From Arcicella rosea (GTDB taxonomy: Bacteria > Bacteroidota > Bacteroidia > Cytophagales > Spirosomataceae), in the NCBI RefSeq assembly GCF_040543805.1, contig NZ_JBEUMS010000012.1, positions 62,001-126,000 of the forward strand: a DNA stretch of 64,000 nucleotides, read 5' to 3'. Below, one piece after another: positions 1-7,937 of the stretch. Each line of letters opens with the position of its first letter. Positions within the stretch are counted from its first letter, which is position 1. Made by a program: the position numbers and the translations under genes. Under the pieces are notes generated by a model. The model was not told the DNA's origin, searched no databases, and worked only from the letters and a program-made list of their open reading frames with translations.

Positions 1-290
1 TCTTACCATTGAAATTTTGATGGAGTAAATCTTTTTTCATTAATAAAATCATTTGATGATTTTTTAATTTCTCGGACTAAATCTGATAAACAAGATGATG
101 GCTTTAGCCCAATCAGAATATGGATATGGTCTGGCATTCCATTGATAGCCAACAATTTTTGTCCTTTATTTTTACAAATTCCAGAGATGTATTTGTAAAG
201 TTCTTCTTCCCAGGTAGAATGGATTAAACTGTTTCTGCTTCTTACGGCAAAAACTACTTGGATATAGATTTGTGAAAATGTTCCTGCCAT
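1..290 (-). CDS. REP-associated tyrosine transposase (IS200-like Y1), C-terminus cut by window edge
   Basis: This is the N-terminal 96 or so residues of a Y1-type (HUH) transposase; the gene runs off the left edge of the window. The HUH metal-binding motif is visible as DHIHILIG near residues 54-61, preceded by the family signature NGMP. Transposases of this family nick single-stranded DNA through a catalytic tyrosine that would lie beyond the visible part. Proteins of this type (RAYTs) are typically single-copy, domesticated, and associated with REP palindromes. A cluster of REP-like palindromes lies immediately upstream, which supports RAYT rather than a mobile IS200. The tyrosine and the C-terminus cannot be seen. 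Confidence 0.85.
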
Positions 291-328
291 TTTATTAGAA
301 GGTAGTGTGTATATTATTATTCGTTTTT

Positions 329-527
329 AAATCCCGAAGGGATTAAATGTTTATAGAAAAGACAAATTAGGAGTCCAATGACCATGAAATGGTCAAATAT
401 TTATAGAGTAAAACAGATAAAGGATACGACTCCATCGGAGTCGAACAATCTTCTCATTTTTTGCTATAAACATTTAATCCCTTCGGGATTTAGAACTAAA
501 TAATCCTTTTGGTTTGAATGTTTATAG
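329..527. repeat. Cluster of REP-like palindromes with a shared TTTATAG tail
   Basis: At least three hairpins lie here. Element A (329-356, + strand) is AATCCC-GAA-GGGATT followed by AAATGTTTATAG. Element B (379-406, +) is TGACCAT-GAA-ATGGTCA followed by AAATATTTATAG. Element D (463-491, - strand) is almost the inverse of A, with one extra base in the loop. A further palindrome at 426-442 (CGACTCC-ATC-GGAGTCG) lacks the tail, and a lone tail (GAATGTTTATAG) sits at 516-527. The stems differ in sequence but keep their pairing, while the tail is constant, as expected for REP elements recognised by the adjacent transposase. Confidence 0.85.
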
Positions 528-547
528 CAAAGAATCAAGGCTTTCTA

Positions 548-2014
548 TTACTTTCTATAATCTAAAGCAGGCTTTCTATCTCCTAAAAGAGCTTCGTACT
601 TAAAATTAGCTCCTCTTTTTTGAGTCCATTCTGCTTTTGCCTTGTCAATTAATGTTTGGTCTTTGAATAAATCTAATGCTGTACAAGCTAAAGTTTTAGC
701 CGCTACAATCATACCTTTTTGCCCGATACCCATACCACTTGCAGCGGTTGATTGCCAACTATGCGCTGATGAACCCGGAACCCACGTAGCTGTTTGTAAT
801 CCTACCGTTGGAACTGTCCAACTAACGTCGCCTACATCAGTAGAGCCCCCGCTTGTTGCACTTTCTGAGCCATCACGAAAATCTTTTACCAAGACTGCAT
901 TTTCGATAGGCTGTTTTTGTTCTCCTAAGGTTTCACTTAATGATACAGCAAACTTTTTTTCTTCTTCATTGTACACTACACCGCCAACTTTAGCCAAGTT
1001 ATTGTGCATTACATTGGCTAAAGTAATATTTGGCAACAAATTAAATACACCTCCTAATACTTCCCATTCAACTTTAGTGCCTGTTCCCAGTGCTGCGCCT
1101 TGTGCAGCATTTTCTATGCGCTTCCAAACACCTTGAAGAATCTCACGGTCTTTATGACGAGCGTAATAATATACTTCGGCATAAGCAGGTACTACATTAG
1201 GTGCTTCACCACCTTTTGTAATCACATAATGGATACGAGTATCTTGTGGGATATGTTCACGCATCATATTAACCATCATATCCATTGCTTCAACACCATC
1301 TAAAGCAGAACGTCCACGTTCAGGAGATGCAGCAGCGTGTGAAGCAATTCCTTTAAAACGAAACTTAGCATTTTTATTGGCTAAAGAAGTACCCGCATCA
1401 GCTGAATTCTGAGCACCAGGATGCCAATGAAGCACTACATCGACATCATTGAAGAGTCCGTCTCGTACCATATAAACTTTACCCGAACCACCTTCTTCTG
1501 CGGGGCAACCATAAATCTTGATAGTCCCTTTTTGACCAGACTTTACTAACCAATTCTTTACTTCAATGGCAGCAGCAACTGAAGCAGTACCAAATAAATT
1601 ATGTCCGCAACCATGACCGCCTTTTTGATTGGGAATAGGACTAATCTCAGGAACAGCTTGTTGAGCTAAACCGGGTAGAGCATCGTATTCACCTAAAATA
1701 CCAATCACAGGCTTGCCTTCTCCAAAGCTTGCGACAAATGCAGTAGGAATCCCTGCTATGCCTGCTTGTACCGTAAAGCCTTCTTTTTTTAGCTGTTCTT
1801 GTAAAAGTAAAGAACTCTTTTCTTCCATGTAACCCAATTCTGCAAAATTCCATATCTGTTTAGAGATACCTGCATACTCATCGAAGCGTTTATCGATGTT
1901 GCTAATAACAGTTTGCTTGTCGGTTTCTGAAGATGAAGTTGTGCTTGCTTTTTTCTTTTGGGCATTTCCCAAAAATGACATGAGCGTGAGGGCGAGTAAT
2001 AATGGTTTTTTCAT
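548..2014 (-). CDS. M20 family amidohydrolase (AbgB-like), secreted
   Basis: The 488-residue product has a signal peptide (residues 1-18, MKKPLLLALTLMSFLGNA) and the M20 peptidase fold. Metal-ligand regions are visible as GEYD (108-111), HGCGH (134-138) and PAEEGG (171-176), with HWHPG near 197. The closest family members cleave p-aminobenzoyl-glutamate or other N-acyl amino acids. The signal peptide suggests a periplasmic enzyme acting on imported conjugates or peptides. The exact substrate cannot be read from sequence. A nitroreductase gene lies 21 bp upstream on the same strand, so the two may be co-transcribed. Confidence 0.9.
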   Translation of the reverse strand: MKKPLLLALTLMSFLGNAQKKKASTTSSSETDKQTVISNIDKRFDEYAGISKQIWNFAELGYMEEKSSLLLQEQLKKEGFTVQAGIAGIPTAFVASFGEGKPVIGILGEYDALPGLAQQAVPEISPIPNQKGGHGCGHNLFGTASVAAAIEVKNWLVKSGQKGTIKIYGCPAEEGGSGKVYMVRDGLFNDVDVVLHWHPGAQNSADAGTSLANKNAKFRFKGIASHAAASPERGRSALDGVEAMDMMVNMMREHIPQDTRIHYVITKGGEAPNVVPAYAEVYYYARHKDREILQGVWKRIENAAQGAALGTGTKVEWEVLGGVFNLLPNITLANVMHNNLAKVGGVVYNEEEKKFAVSLSETLGEQKQPIENAVLVKDFRDGSESATSGGSTDVGDVSWTVPTVGLQTATWVPGSSAHSWQSTAASGMGIGQKGMIVAAKTLACTALDLFKDQTLIDKAKAEWTQKRGANFKYEALLGDRKPALDYRK

Positions 2015-2035
2015 AAAATAAAGATAGTTTGTTAA

Positions 2036-2761
2036 TTATACTTCAAATATTACCTCTTGATTAGGCACACGGACTCTATCTGAATAAATACCTTCAGGTT
2101 TTCCAATGCCGCATGCTATAATCATATTAATTTCTGCTGAAGAAGGAAGCTTTAAGATTTTTTTGACCAATTCGCTATCAAAACCTTCCATTGGGCAAGT
2201 GTCATAACCCTCTGATGCCATGCTTAACATAAATGTTTGAGCCGCTAATGCACATGATTTATGGCACATTACTCGCTGGTCGCCATGATTACGAATCCTC
2301 AAGAAGGGTTTATTAAAGCCCATGAAAAATACGATAATACTACGAAGTAAGGTATTAAAGCCGAATGGGTCATATCTGTAAACCAATGGCATTAATTTCT
2401 TGTAATAATCAAAAGCTCTAAGGTCTTTTTTAGTTAATTCTTTGCCTTCAAATTGTTTTTCAAGCTTGTCGATGTTCCATTGTACTCTTTCTTTCCATTT
2501 ATCTTGGCGAGTCACAAAAACAACTAACTGACTAGCCGTTTTAGCAGCCGATTGCCCCATACAAGCTTTATTAAGAGCTTCATGAACAGCTTTAGTTTTA
2601 ATTTGATAAAACTCCCAAAGCTGCATATTACTGCTATTTGCAGAAAGTACAGATAATGCTAAGGATTTAGAAACGACGGATTCATCAAAAGGAGCATTGT
2701 TATCGAAAATTCTTACCGAGCGACGTCTATCTACAATGCTTTGAAATGTGGAGCCAAACAT
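2036..2761 (-). CDS. Nitroreductase family protein
   Basis: The 241-residue protein has the nitroreductase/FMN fold. It begins with the conserved RRRSVRIFD segment (residues 12-20), which contributes FMN phosphate contacts. It continues with a helix rich in small residues (SANSSNMQLWEF), and ends with an iACGIGKPEG-type segment before the C-terminus. Members reduce nitro groups, quinones or flavins with NAD(P)H in the cytoplasm. Substrate specificity cannot be assigned. It lies 21 bp upstream of the amidohydrolase gene and is transcribed in the same direction. Confidence 0.85.
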   Translation of the reverse strand: MFGSTFQSIVDRRRSVRIFDNNAPFDESVVSKSLALSVLSANSSNMQLWEFYQIKTKAVHEALNKACMGQSAAKTASQLVVFVTRQDKWKERVQWNIDKLEKQFEGKELTKKDLRAFDYYKKLMPLVYRYDPFGFNTLLRSIIVFFMGFNKPFLRIRNHGDQRVMCHKSCALAAQTFMLSMASEGYDTCPMEGFDSELVKKILKLPSSAEINMIIACGIGKPEGIYSDRVRVPNQEVIFEV

Positions 2762-2817
2762 ATTTTATGGTTAGGATAATTTGTAAGTGTAATTTACTCG
2801 AAAATCCTTAAAATAAA

Positions 2818-2841
2818 AAGCCAATACCTAAGTACTGGCTT
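2818..2841 (-). terminator. Intrinsic terminator after gldD
   Basis: A 10-bp stem (2818-2827 with 2832-2841, one G-U pair, loop of 4) is followed on the minus strand by TTTTATTTT. It lies 25 bp past the gldD stop codon. Confidence 0.7.
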
Positions 2842-2865
2842 ACTAAAATGATATGATGAGTTAGA

Positions 2866-3489
2866 TTATTGTTTCCATTGAAGGGTATTTACCATTTTGA
2901 TAACATCCTTTTTAAGGTATTCAATAACGGGTTCTAGTGAATCGCTTTTCAAGGCTGTGTTGAAGTAAAGCGCTCCACGTAAATAATGCTTTGTGGAGTC
3001 GGTAGTGTAGAATTGTAGGTAGGTAGGTACTTCGCCTTCCAATCTCATCAACATTACTTTTTCGCCTTTGGGAGTTGTGAGGATTGAATTTTGAATAGAC
3101 GAAGCTTTTTGACTATGTTTTGCTGCTAATTTGTAAGCATCGTCAATAAGTCTTGAAAGTTTGGTCGGGTCATTGTTAAGCGATTTGTAGGTAAGTTGAA
3201 TCATCGCTTTGTAAGCTGGATAATACACATAAATCCAATGAGGTTCTGCCCATGCTACGGTATCAGGTTTAATAATTGCCTGACTGGAATATTGAAATGT
3301 ATAAGGATGATTTTCAAGTAATTGAACATAATGTGTTGAAGGTAAATCTATGCGATTAAAACCTTTAGGCTTTGGTACGAAATCGCTATCGTCCTTTGTT
3401 TTTCTACAACTACTTAGTCCGAAAACAAGAAAAGTGCAAGCTAATAAGCTTGCACTAATTTGATGAAAGAATCCTTTTTGATAAATCAT
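2866..3489 (-). CDS. gldD: Gliding motility lipoprotein GldD
   Basis: The product is a 207-residue lipoprotein that matches GldD, a component tied to gliding and to the type IX secretion machinery of Bacteroidota. The family pattern is visible: RIDLPSTHYV early, then TYLQFYTTDSTKHYLRGALY near residue 155, and PVIEYLKKDV close to the end. The start at 3489 (MIYQKG) gives a signal peptide with lipobox LSSC and lipidated Cys28. An in-frame ATG at 3519 would add ten residues before the signal peptide and is less likely. GldD acts at the outer membrane or periplasm. It is alone here, not beside other gld genes. Confidence 0.9.
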   Translation of the reverse strand: MIYQKGFFHQISASLLACTFLVFGLSSCRKTKDDSDFVPKPKGFNRIDLPSTHYVQLLENHPYTFQYSSQAIIKPDTVAWAEPHWIYVYYPAYKAMIQLTYKSLNNDPTKLSRLIDDAYKLAAKHSQKASSIQNSILTTPKGEKVMLMRLEGEVPTYLQFYTTDSTKHYLRGALYFNTALKSDSLEPVIEYLKKDVIKMVNTLQWKQ

Positions 3490-3587
3490 TGATTGTTTGA
3501 ATGTAAAAGCTTGATTCAAAAGAATGAAGCTTTTATTGAATATGATAAATTGATTGTCGAGAGATGAAAAGCACCGACAAACAACGC

Positions 3588-4367
3588 TTAGTCACCTAAA
3601 ATATTACCTAAACCACCTAATACGGAACCACTTTCTTTATTCGCATTGCCACCATAAGGCGATAGTGTACGAATTAACTTAGATAATGGCATAGACTGAA
3701 TCCAAACTCTACCAGTACCACGCATAGTGGCTAAGAAAAGACCTTCACCGCCTAAAATCATAGATTTTAAATTCCCAGCTTTTTGGATGTCGTAGCTTAA
3801 AGTTTGCTCAAAAGCTACAATACAGCCAGTATCAATTCTTAATGTTTCGTTGTTCAAGGTCTTTTCGATGATTGTACCGCCAGCATGAACAAAGGCTAAG
3901 CCATCACCTTGAAGTTTCTCTAAAATAAAACCTTCACCACCGAAAAAGCCAGCACCAATTTTTTGATTAAAAGTAATAGAAACCTTTGTTCCTAAAGCAG
4001 CACAAAGAAAACTATCTTTTTGAGCAATCAAAGTATTACCTGGAAGAGTTGCAAGGTTAATCGGGATAATAGTACCAGGATGTGGTGCTGCAAAAGCTAC
4101 TTTACGTTTGCCATAACCACGATTGGTAAAATGTGTCATAAAGAGCGATTCGCCAGTTAATAAACGAGAACCCGCTTGAAAAAGCTTGCCAATTAATGAA
4201 TTATCAGCACTTGAACCATCACCCATCTTGGTTTCAAAAACAATACCTTCTTCCATGTAACACATAGTGCCAGCTTCAGCAATAACGGTTTCGTTAGGGT
4301 CAAGTTCTACTTCTACTAATTGGATATCTTCTCCTATAATTTTGTAATCAATTTCGTGAGAGTACAT
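3588..4367 (-). CDS. AIM24 / TIGR00266 family protein
   Basis: The 259-residue protein belongs to the AIM24 (TIGR00266) family of beta-rich proteins of uncertain biochemical role. Typical features are the MYSHEIDYKIIGED start, EAGTMCYME, the glycine-rich GAGFFGGEGFILEKLQGDG stretch in the middle, and GGEGLFLATMRGTGRVW near the C-terminus. The start at 4367 is chosen because homologues begin with M-x-S-H-E-I-D-Y; an upstream ATG at 4406 would add 13 asparagine-rich residues. It lies downstream of plsC on the same strand, about 108 bp away, so co-transcription is possible. Confidence 0.85.
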   Translation of the reverse strand: MYSHEIDYKIIGEDIQLVEVELDPNETVIAEAGTMCYMEEGIVFETKMGDGSSADNSLIGKLFQAGSRLLTGESLFMTHFTNRGYGKRKVAFAAPHPGTIIPINLATLPGNTLIAQKDSFLCAALGTKVSITFNQKIGAGFFGGEGFILEKLQGDGLAFVHAGGTIIEKTLNNETLRIDTGCIVAFEQTLSYDIQKAGNLKSMILGGEGLFLATMRGTGRVWIQSMPLSKLIRTLSPYGGNANKESGSVLGGLGNILGD

Positions 4368-4475
4368 GTTATTATCGTTTAGATTTTGATTGTTTATTTT
4401 ATTCAAAGTAAATCTTATCCTTTCAAAAGATACAAAGATTTTGGATAACAGGTAGCAAAGTCTTTTGATTGGACT

Positions 4476-5237
4476 TTATGAGATACTTTCTTGGAAAATG
4501 CTTTGAGTTTGATGAGTAATATCTAGTGTTCCTTGAACAACTTCTTTGAATTTCTCCTTCAATGCTTCAACGTCATTACTAGTCATTCCTTTTGTTTCTA
4601 TGGGTTTGTGTACGATTACTTTAACGGCTTTAGGCTTAAGGAGGTATTTCCCATCTTCTAAAATCTGAAAATTATTCAGAAAAGTAATCGGTACAATAGG
4701 TATTTGTTGATTGATTGCCATGACAAAACCACCGTCTTTCAAGGGTAGATGTAATTTGGGAGGATGTTTTGCTTTGATACCACCCTCTGGAAAAATGATG
4801 ATACTTCTACCATTCTTCAAGGCTTTTAAGGAACGAGTGAGAGAAACTGAGCGACTGTGTTTATCGTTTCTATCTACCTGAATATGCAGTTTTCTAAACA
4901 TATACCCGAATAGAGGTACTTTTTTGAGTCCAGCTTTTCCTACAAAGGCATAATAGTTTTTGATGACCAAGCCCATCACGGCAATATCTAAGTATGAAAA
5001 GTGATTGGCGCAAAAAACGTAAGTTTTGTTTACATCTATTTCAGCTTCATATTTTATATTGATGGGCATTCCAATTATTGGGAAGTAAAGCTTACCCCAT
5101 AATCGGTTCAAATAATGAGCTTTCGGTTTCCATGTTTCTTTCTGAAGAAAAAGCCAGAAGAAAGGGAAGAGAATTAAAAATAACGATACAAACCAGAAAA
5201 TAGCCCAAGCGGTATATAAAAATCTTAGAATTCGCAT
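4476..5237 (-). CDS. plsC: 1-acyl-sn-glycerol-3-phosphate acyltransferase (PlsC family)
   Basis: The 253-residue membrane enzyme transfers an acyl chain to lysophosphatidic acid, making phosphatidic acid for phospholipid synthesis. The HX4D motif is NHFSYLD (residues 78-84). The glycerophosphate-binding FPEGG is at 149-153. An N-terminal hydrophobic helix (about residues 5-32) anchors it. The start at 5237 (MRILRFLY) is preferred over the ATG at 5264 because a TAnnTTTG promoter element (TATCTTTG, 5243-5250) lies directly upstream of 5237 and the added residues are not family-like. PlsC proteins also include lyso-ornithine lipid acyltransferases, so the exact acceptor is inferred. Confidence 0.88.
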   Translation of the reverse strand: MRILRFLYTAWAIFWFVSLFLILFPFFWLFLQKETWKPKAHYLNRLWGKLYFPIIGMPINIKYEAEIDVNKTYVFCANHFSYLDIAVMGLVIKNYYAFVGKAGLKKVPLFGYMFRKLHIQVDRNDKHSRSVSLTRSLKALKNGRSIIIFPEGGIKAKHPPKLHLPLKDGGFVMAINQQIPIVPITFLNNFQILEDGKYLLKPKAVKVIVHKPIETKGMTSNDVEALKEKFKEVVQGTLDITHQTQSIFQESIS

Positions 5238-5304
5238 AAAGGCAAAGATAGTAAAATCTGACATTCAGCCGATGGTCTTGCAGATAAATGATTGGCAATA
5301 AAAA

Positions 5305-5336
5305 AAAGGTTTAATAGCCGCCACTATTAAACCTTT
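5305..5336 (-). terminator. Terminator-like hairpin upstream of plsC
   Basis: A perfect 13-bp stem (5305-5317 with 5324-5336, loop CCGCCA) is followed on the minus strand by seven T residues. It lies about 68 bp before the plsC start and about 25 bp after a good minus-strand promoter. It would therefore end a transcript of about 60 nt or act as an attenuator in the plsC leader. It is separate from the LytTR gene terminator at 5524-5556. Confidence 0.75.
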
Positions 5337-5364
5337 CTATGAGTAATTATTAAATTACCTTGAG

Positions 5365-5396
5365 CAAATATACTTAACTCATGATAACAAAAGCAA
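5365..5396 (-). promoter_or_regulatory. Bacteroidota-type promoter, TTG-N21-TATATTTG
   Basis: On the minus strand TTG (5396-5394) is spaced 21 bp from TATATTTG (5372-5365), matching the TTG/TAnnTTTG consensus of Bacteroidota. Transcription would start near 5360 and run into the hairpin at 5336-5305. The rest of the 5238-5580 gap holds only the two hairpins and no recognisable gene. Confidence 0.55.
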
Positions 5397-5523
5397 GAGA
5401 AAGTACATTTCCGCAGAAATAGGAGGATAAATTCTGTTTAACGGTTATGTTGTCCTGAAAAAAAGGATGAAGTGATGAATATTCATTTTGAAATTTTAAA
5501 AAACCGTTCAAGTGCGGAATGAA

Positions 5524-5556
5524 AAAAGTCCTCAAAATAAATTTTTGAGGACTTTT
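5524..5556 (-). terminator. Intrinsic terminator after the LytTR regulator
   Basis: A 14-bp perfect stem (5524-5537 with 5543-5556, loop of 5) follows the regulator stop codon by about 25 bp. It ends in a T-rich tract on the minus strand. Confidence 0.85.
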
Positions 5557-5580
5557 AGTGGAAAAGTGATAAAAATCATT

Positions 5581-6315
5581 TTATATTCCCATCATATCTT
5601 TAAAGGCAACCGAGTTTCTGGTTGAAATTTCTAATTCGATTCCATTATTCAAAACAACCTTCATTCCACCTTTGTAATAAGAGTCTATTTCAGCAATATA
5701 TTCAGTATTGATAATTTGCTGACGATTGGCTCTGAAGAAAGTGTTAGGGTCTAAACGTTCTTGAATTTTATTCAAAGAACGGTGAATCATCGGCCTGTTA
5801 CTTCCGAAATGGAAACGACAGTAATTACCTACAGATTCAATCATGTATATTTCTGTTAACCTTACGAAATAACATTTGTCGCCATCTTTCAAGAAAATTC
5901 TTTTGTCTGGTGGAAGTCTTCCTTCCGAAACAGCTTCTGAAATTCTTGTTTGCTGGATTTCAGCACGGATTTTCTCAATTGTTCTTGAAAGTCTTTCGGC
6001 TTTCATCGGTTTCAAGAGATAATCCATTGCTTCCGATTCAAATGCTTGAATCGCATATTGATTATAAGCCGTTACAAATACTATTTTAGGAATGAATTCC
6101 AGTTCATCCAATAAGTCGAAACCATTTTTTTCTGGCATTTCAATATCCAAAAAAATCAAGTCAGGCTGTAAACGATGGATTTTTTCGATAGCATCGTCCA
6201 CATTTTCGGCTTCATCAATGATTTGAATATCCGGATAGTCTTGTAACAAGTACTTTAATTCTTGGCGAGCTAACCTCTCGTCATCCACCAAGATAGTCTT
6301 AATTTTCTTACTCAT
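5581..6315 (-). CDS. LytTR-family response regulator
   Basis: The 244-residue regulator has an N-terminal receiver domain (ILVDDE at residues 8-13, phospho-acceptor Asp57 in FLDIEMP, Lys in YLLKPMK) and a C-terminal LytTR DNA-binding domain (IESVGNYCRF, FFRANRQQIIN). It is the partner of the LytS-type kinase encoded upstream on the same strand. The start at 6315 (MSKKIKTILVDDE) is the family-typical one. An in-frame ATG at 6387 would add 24 residues (MANRKPYSPRAVDRQ...) that are not part of the domain. The roughly 300-bp gap to the kinase is AT-rich, with a small dyad ATCAC-CT-GTGAT at 6423-6434 that could be an operator. Targets are unknown. Confidence 0.88.
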   Translation of the reverse strand: MSKKIKTILVDDERLARQELKYLLQDYPDIQIIDEAENVDDAIEKIHRLQPDLIFLDIEMPEKNGFDLLDELEFIPKIVFVTAYNQYAIQAFESEAMDYLLKPMKAERLSRTIEKIRAEIQQTRISEAVSEGRLPPDKRIFLKDGDKCYFVRLTEIYMIESVGNYCRFHFGSNRPMIHRSLNKIQERLDPNTFFRANRQQIINTEYIAEIDSYYKGGMKVVLNNGIELEISTRNSVAFKDMMGI

Positions 6316-6610
6316 TGGCTTAATATTGGACAAGTCTTGATATTGGCGATCAACAGCTCTTGGAGAGTAAGGTTTTCTATTAGCCATCTCACTTAACTGA
6401 TTTGCAATAATTAATATAGGTCATCACCTGTGATCCTCTCAGGGGTAGTGCTCTAGTTGTACTTACCTGTATTTTCCGCTAATATAGTAAATTTCAAATC
6501 ATTTTCAAGGAAAAAAAATGGCTTAATTAGCTTTTTTTTTCTTATTTATTTTTGATTAACGTTGAAATAAAGTTTTTTCGGCAAGAAAAAACAATATTAT
6601 TAGAATGAAG

Positions 6611-7654
6611 TTACACTTTCAGGGGAATACTTACCTGAGCCGTTACCATATTGTCCTCGGCATAAATTACGATGGCATCTTTTAAGCCATAATTAATAAG
6701 AAGTCTTCTCTTAAGATTTTCTAAGCCAATTCCTTTTCGAGTCTTTTTCTCAGAATTTTCCGCCAAAATTGTGCCAGTATTCTGTATCCCAAAAACTAAT
6801 AAATTATTTTTTTTATGGGCAAAAACAATGATTTCTCCGCCATTTTTTAGCTTGCCAATACCATGCTTGATGGCGTTTTCTGCTAATAATTGTAATGACA
6901 TCGGAGGAATTCTGGCTGCAAGCACACTTTTACTGACATTTGTTTTATAATTTAAACGGTCATCGAAACGCATTTTTTCAAGATCAAGATAATTTTTTAC
7001 AAGATTCAATTCTTCTTGAAAAGTAATATCTTTTAATTCATAAAATGAAAGCGACATTCTGAGTAAATCAGAAAGTTTAATGGTGGCATCTCTTGCCATT
7101 TTTGGCTCAGACAAAGTAAGTGCCTGAATGCTATTGAGTGAATTGAATAAAAAATGAGGGTTTAATTGGCTTCGTAAACTTACTAATTCTACTTCTTTGA
7201 TATGTATTTCGGCTTCTACTTTTGCTCTTTCTTCATGAATTGCTTTTTTAGCAAACTTAATTCCATGATAGAATATAAACCAAGGCATGATGAATCTAAA
7301 TGTTTTAACAAATTGAAAAGCATTGCCTAGAAAATCTGATTGAATATTATTGGAATACGGGATGGTAATATTCAGAAACAGAAAATCAATAAAGTAAACT
7401 ACAATAGCAATAATAAAATTGGCAATGATGGGATACAAAATGAATTTTTGCCAATTGAGTGATTCTATCTTTTTAGGATTAACAATTGAATAATAAGTAT
7501 GCGTACAACCAATAAATACCAGAAAGTTTGTGAATCCTGAAATGATAGCCGTAGATATATTAACGTCATAATAAATGTATTCACTTGTTGTATAAACAAT
7601 ATATAGACTCCAACAAGTCAGTTGAATTGTCCAATATATTTTTTTCTTTTCCAT
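6611..7654 (-). CDS. LytS/YehU-type sensor histidine kinase
   Basis: The 347-residue kinase has four predicted membrane helices in its first 135 residues and a short cytoplasmic linker. The His_kinase domain follows, with the phospho-accepting histidine in LRSQLNPHFLFNSLNS (His167). The ATP-binding part shows LLAENAIKHG (N box) and GIGLENLKRRL (G box). It has no PAS or other sensor domain, so the membrane segment is probably the sensor. It pairs with the LytTR regulator immediately downstream. The signal is unknown. Confidence 0.9.
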   Translation of the reverse strand: MEKKKIYWTIQLTCWSLYIVYTTSEYIYYDVNISTAIISGFTNFLVFIGCTHTYYSIVNPKKIESLNWQKFILYPIIANFIIAIVVYFIDFLFLNITIPYSNNIQSDFLGNAFQFVKTFRFIMPWFIFYHGIKFAKKAIHEERAKVEAEIHIKEVELVSLRSQLNPHFLFNSLNSIQALTLSEPKMARDATIKLSDLLRMSLSFYELKDITFQEELNLVKNYLDLEKMRFDDRLNYKTNVSKSVLAARIPPMSLQLLAENAIKHGIGKLKNGGEIIVFAHKKNNLLVFGIQNTGTILAENSEKKTRKGIGLENLKRRLLINYGLKDAIVIYAEDNMVTAQVSIPLKV

Positions 7655-7883
7655 ACTCTTTAATCTTCTTATCGTCGTTAGGCTTTACTTCACAAAGTAA
7701 TCAAAACAAATTTCATTATATCAATATTAGATATAAAATTTCCATAAATGAAAGATATAGTATATAAAAGTCCTTACAAAGAATTTTAATTATTTTACCA
7801 AATAAAATTATAGAATAGATACTTAACGAGATTTATGCTTTTACGGTATTGATATGAAGATATAAGGTAAATTATAAAAAAAA

Positions 7884-7907
7884 TCCACAAGGTAACAACC
7901 TTGTGGA
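7884..7907 (-). terminator. Intrinsic terminator after the aminotransferase
   Basis: TCCACAAGGT pairs with ACCTTGTGGA (7884-7893 with 7898-7907, loop of 4), followed on the minus strand by eight T residues. It is 31 bp past the stop codon. The rest of the 7655-7937 gap is AT-rich, with no other recognisable element. Confidence 0.9.
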
Positions 7908-7937
7908 CGTTTGTTTTTCAAATACTGAGAAAAATCA

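Noticed and set aside
642..1303. Plus-strand open frames inside the amidohydrolase gene
   Set aside because: They are antisense shadows of a well-supported M20 gene and have no recognisable domains.
5337..5523. Riboswitch or 6S-like RNA between the LytTR gene and plsC
   Set aside because: A promoter and a terminator are present, but no conserved riboswitch or 6S core could be recognised by eye.
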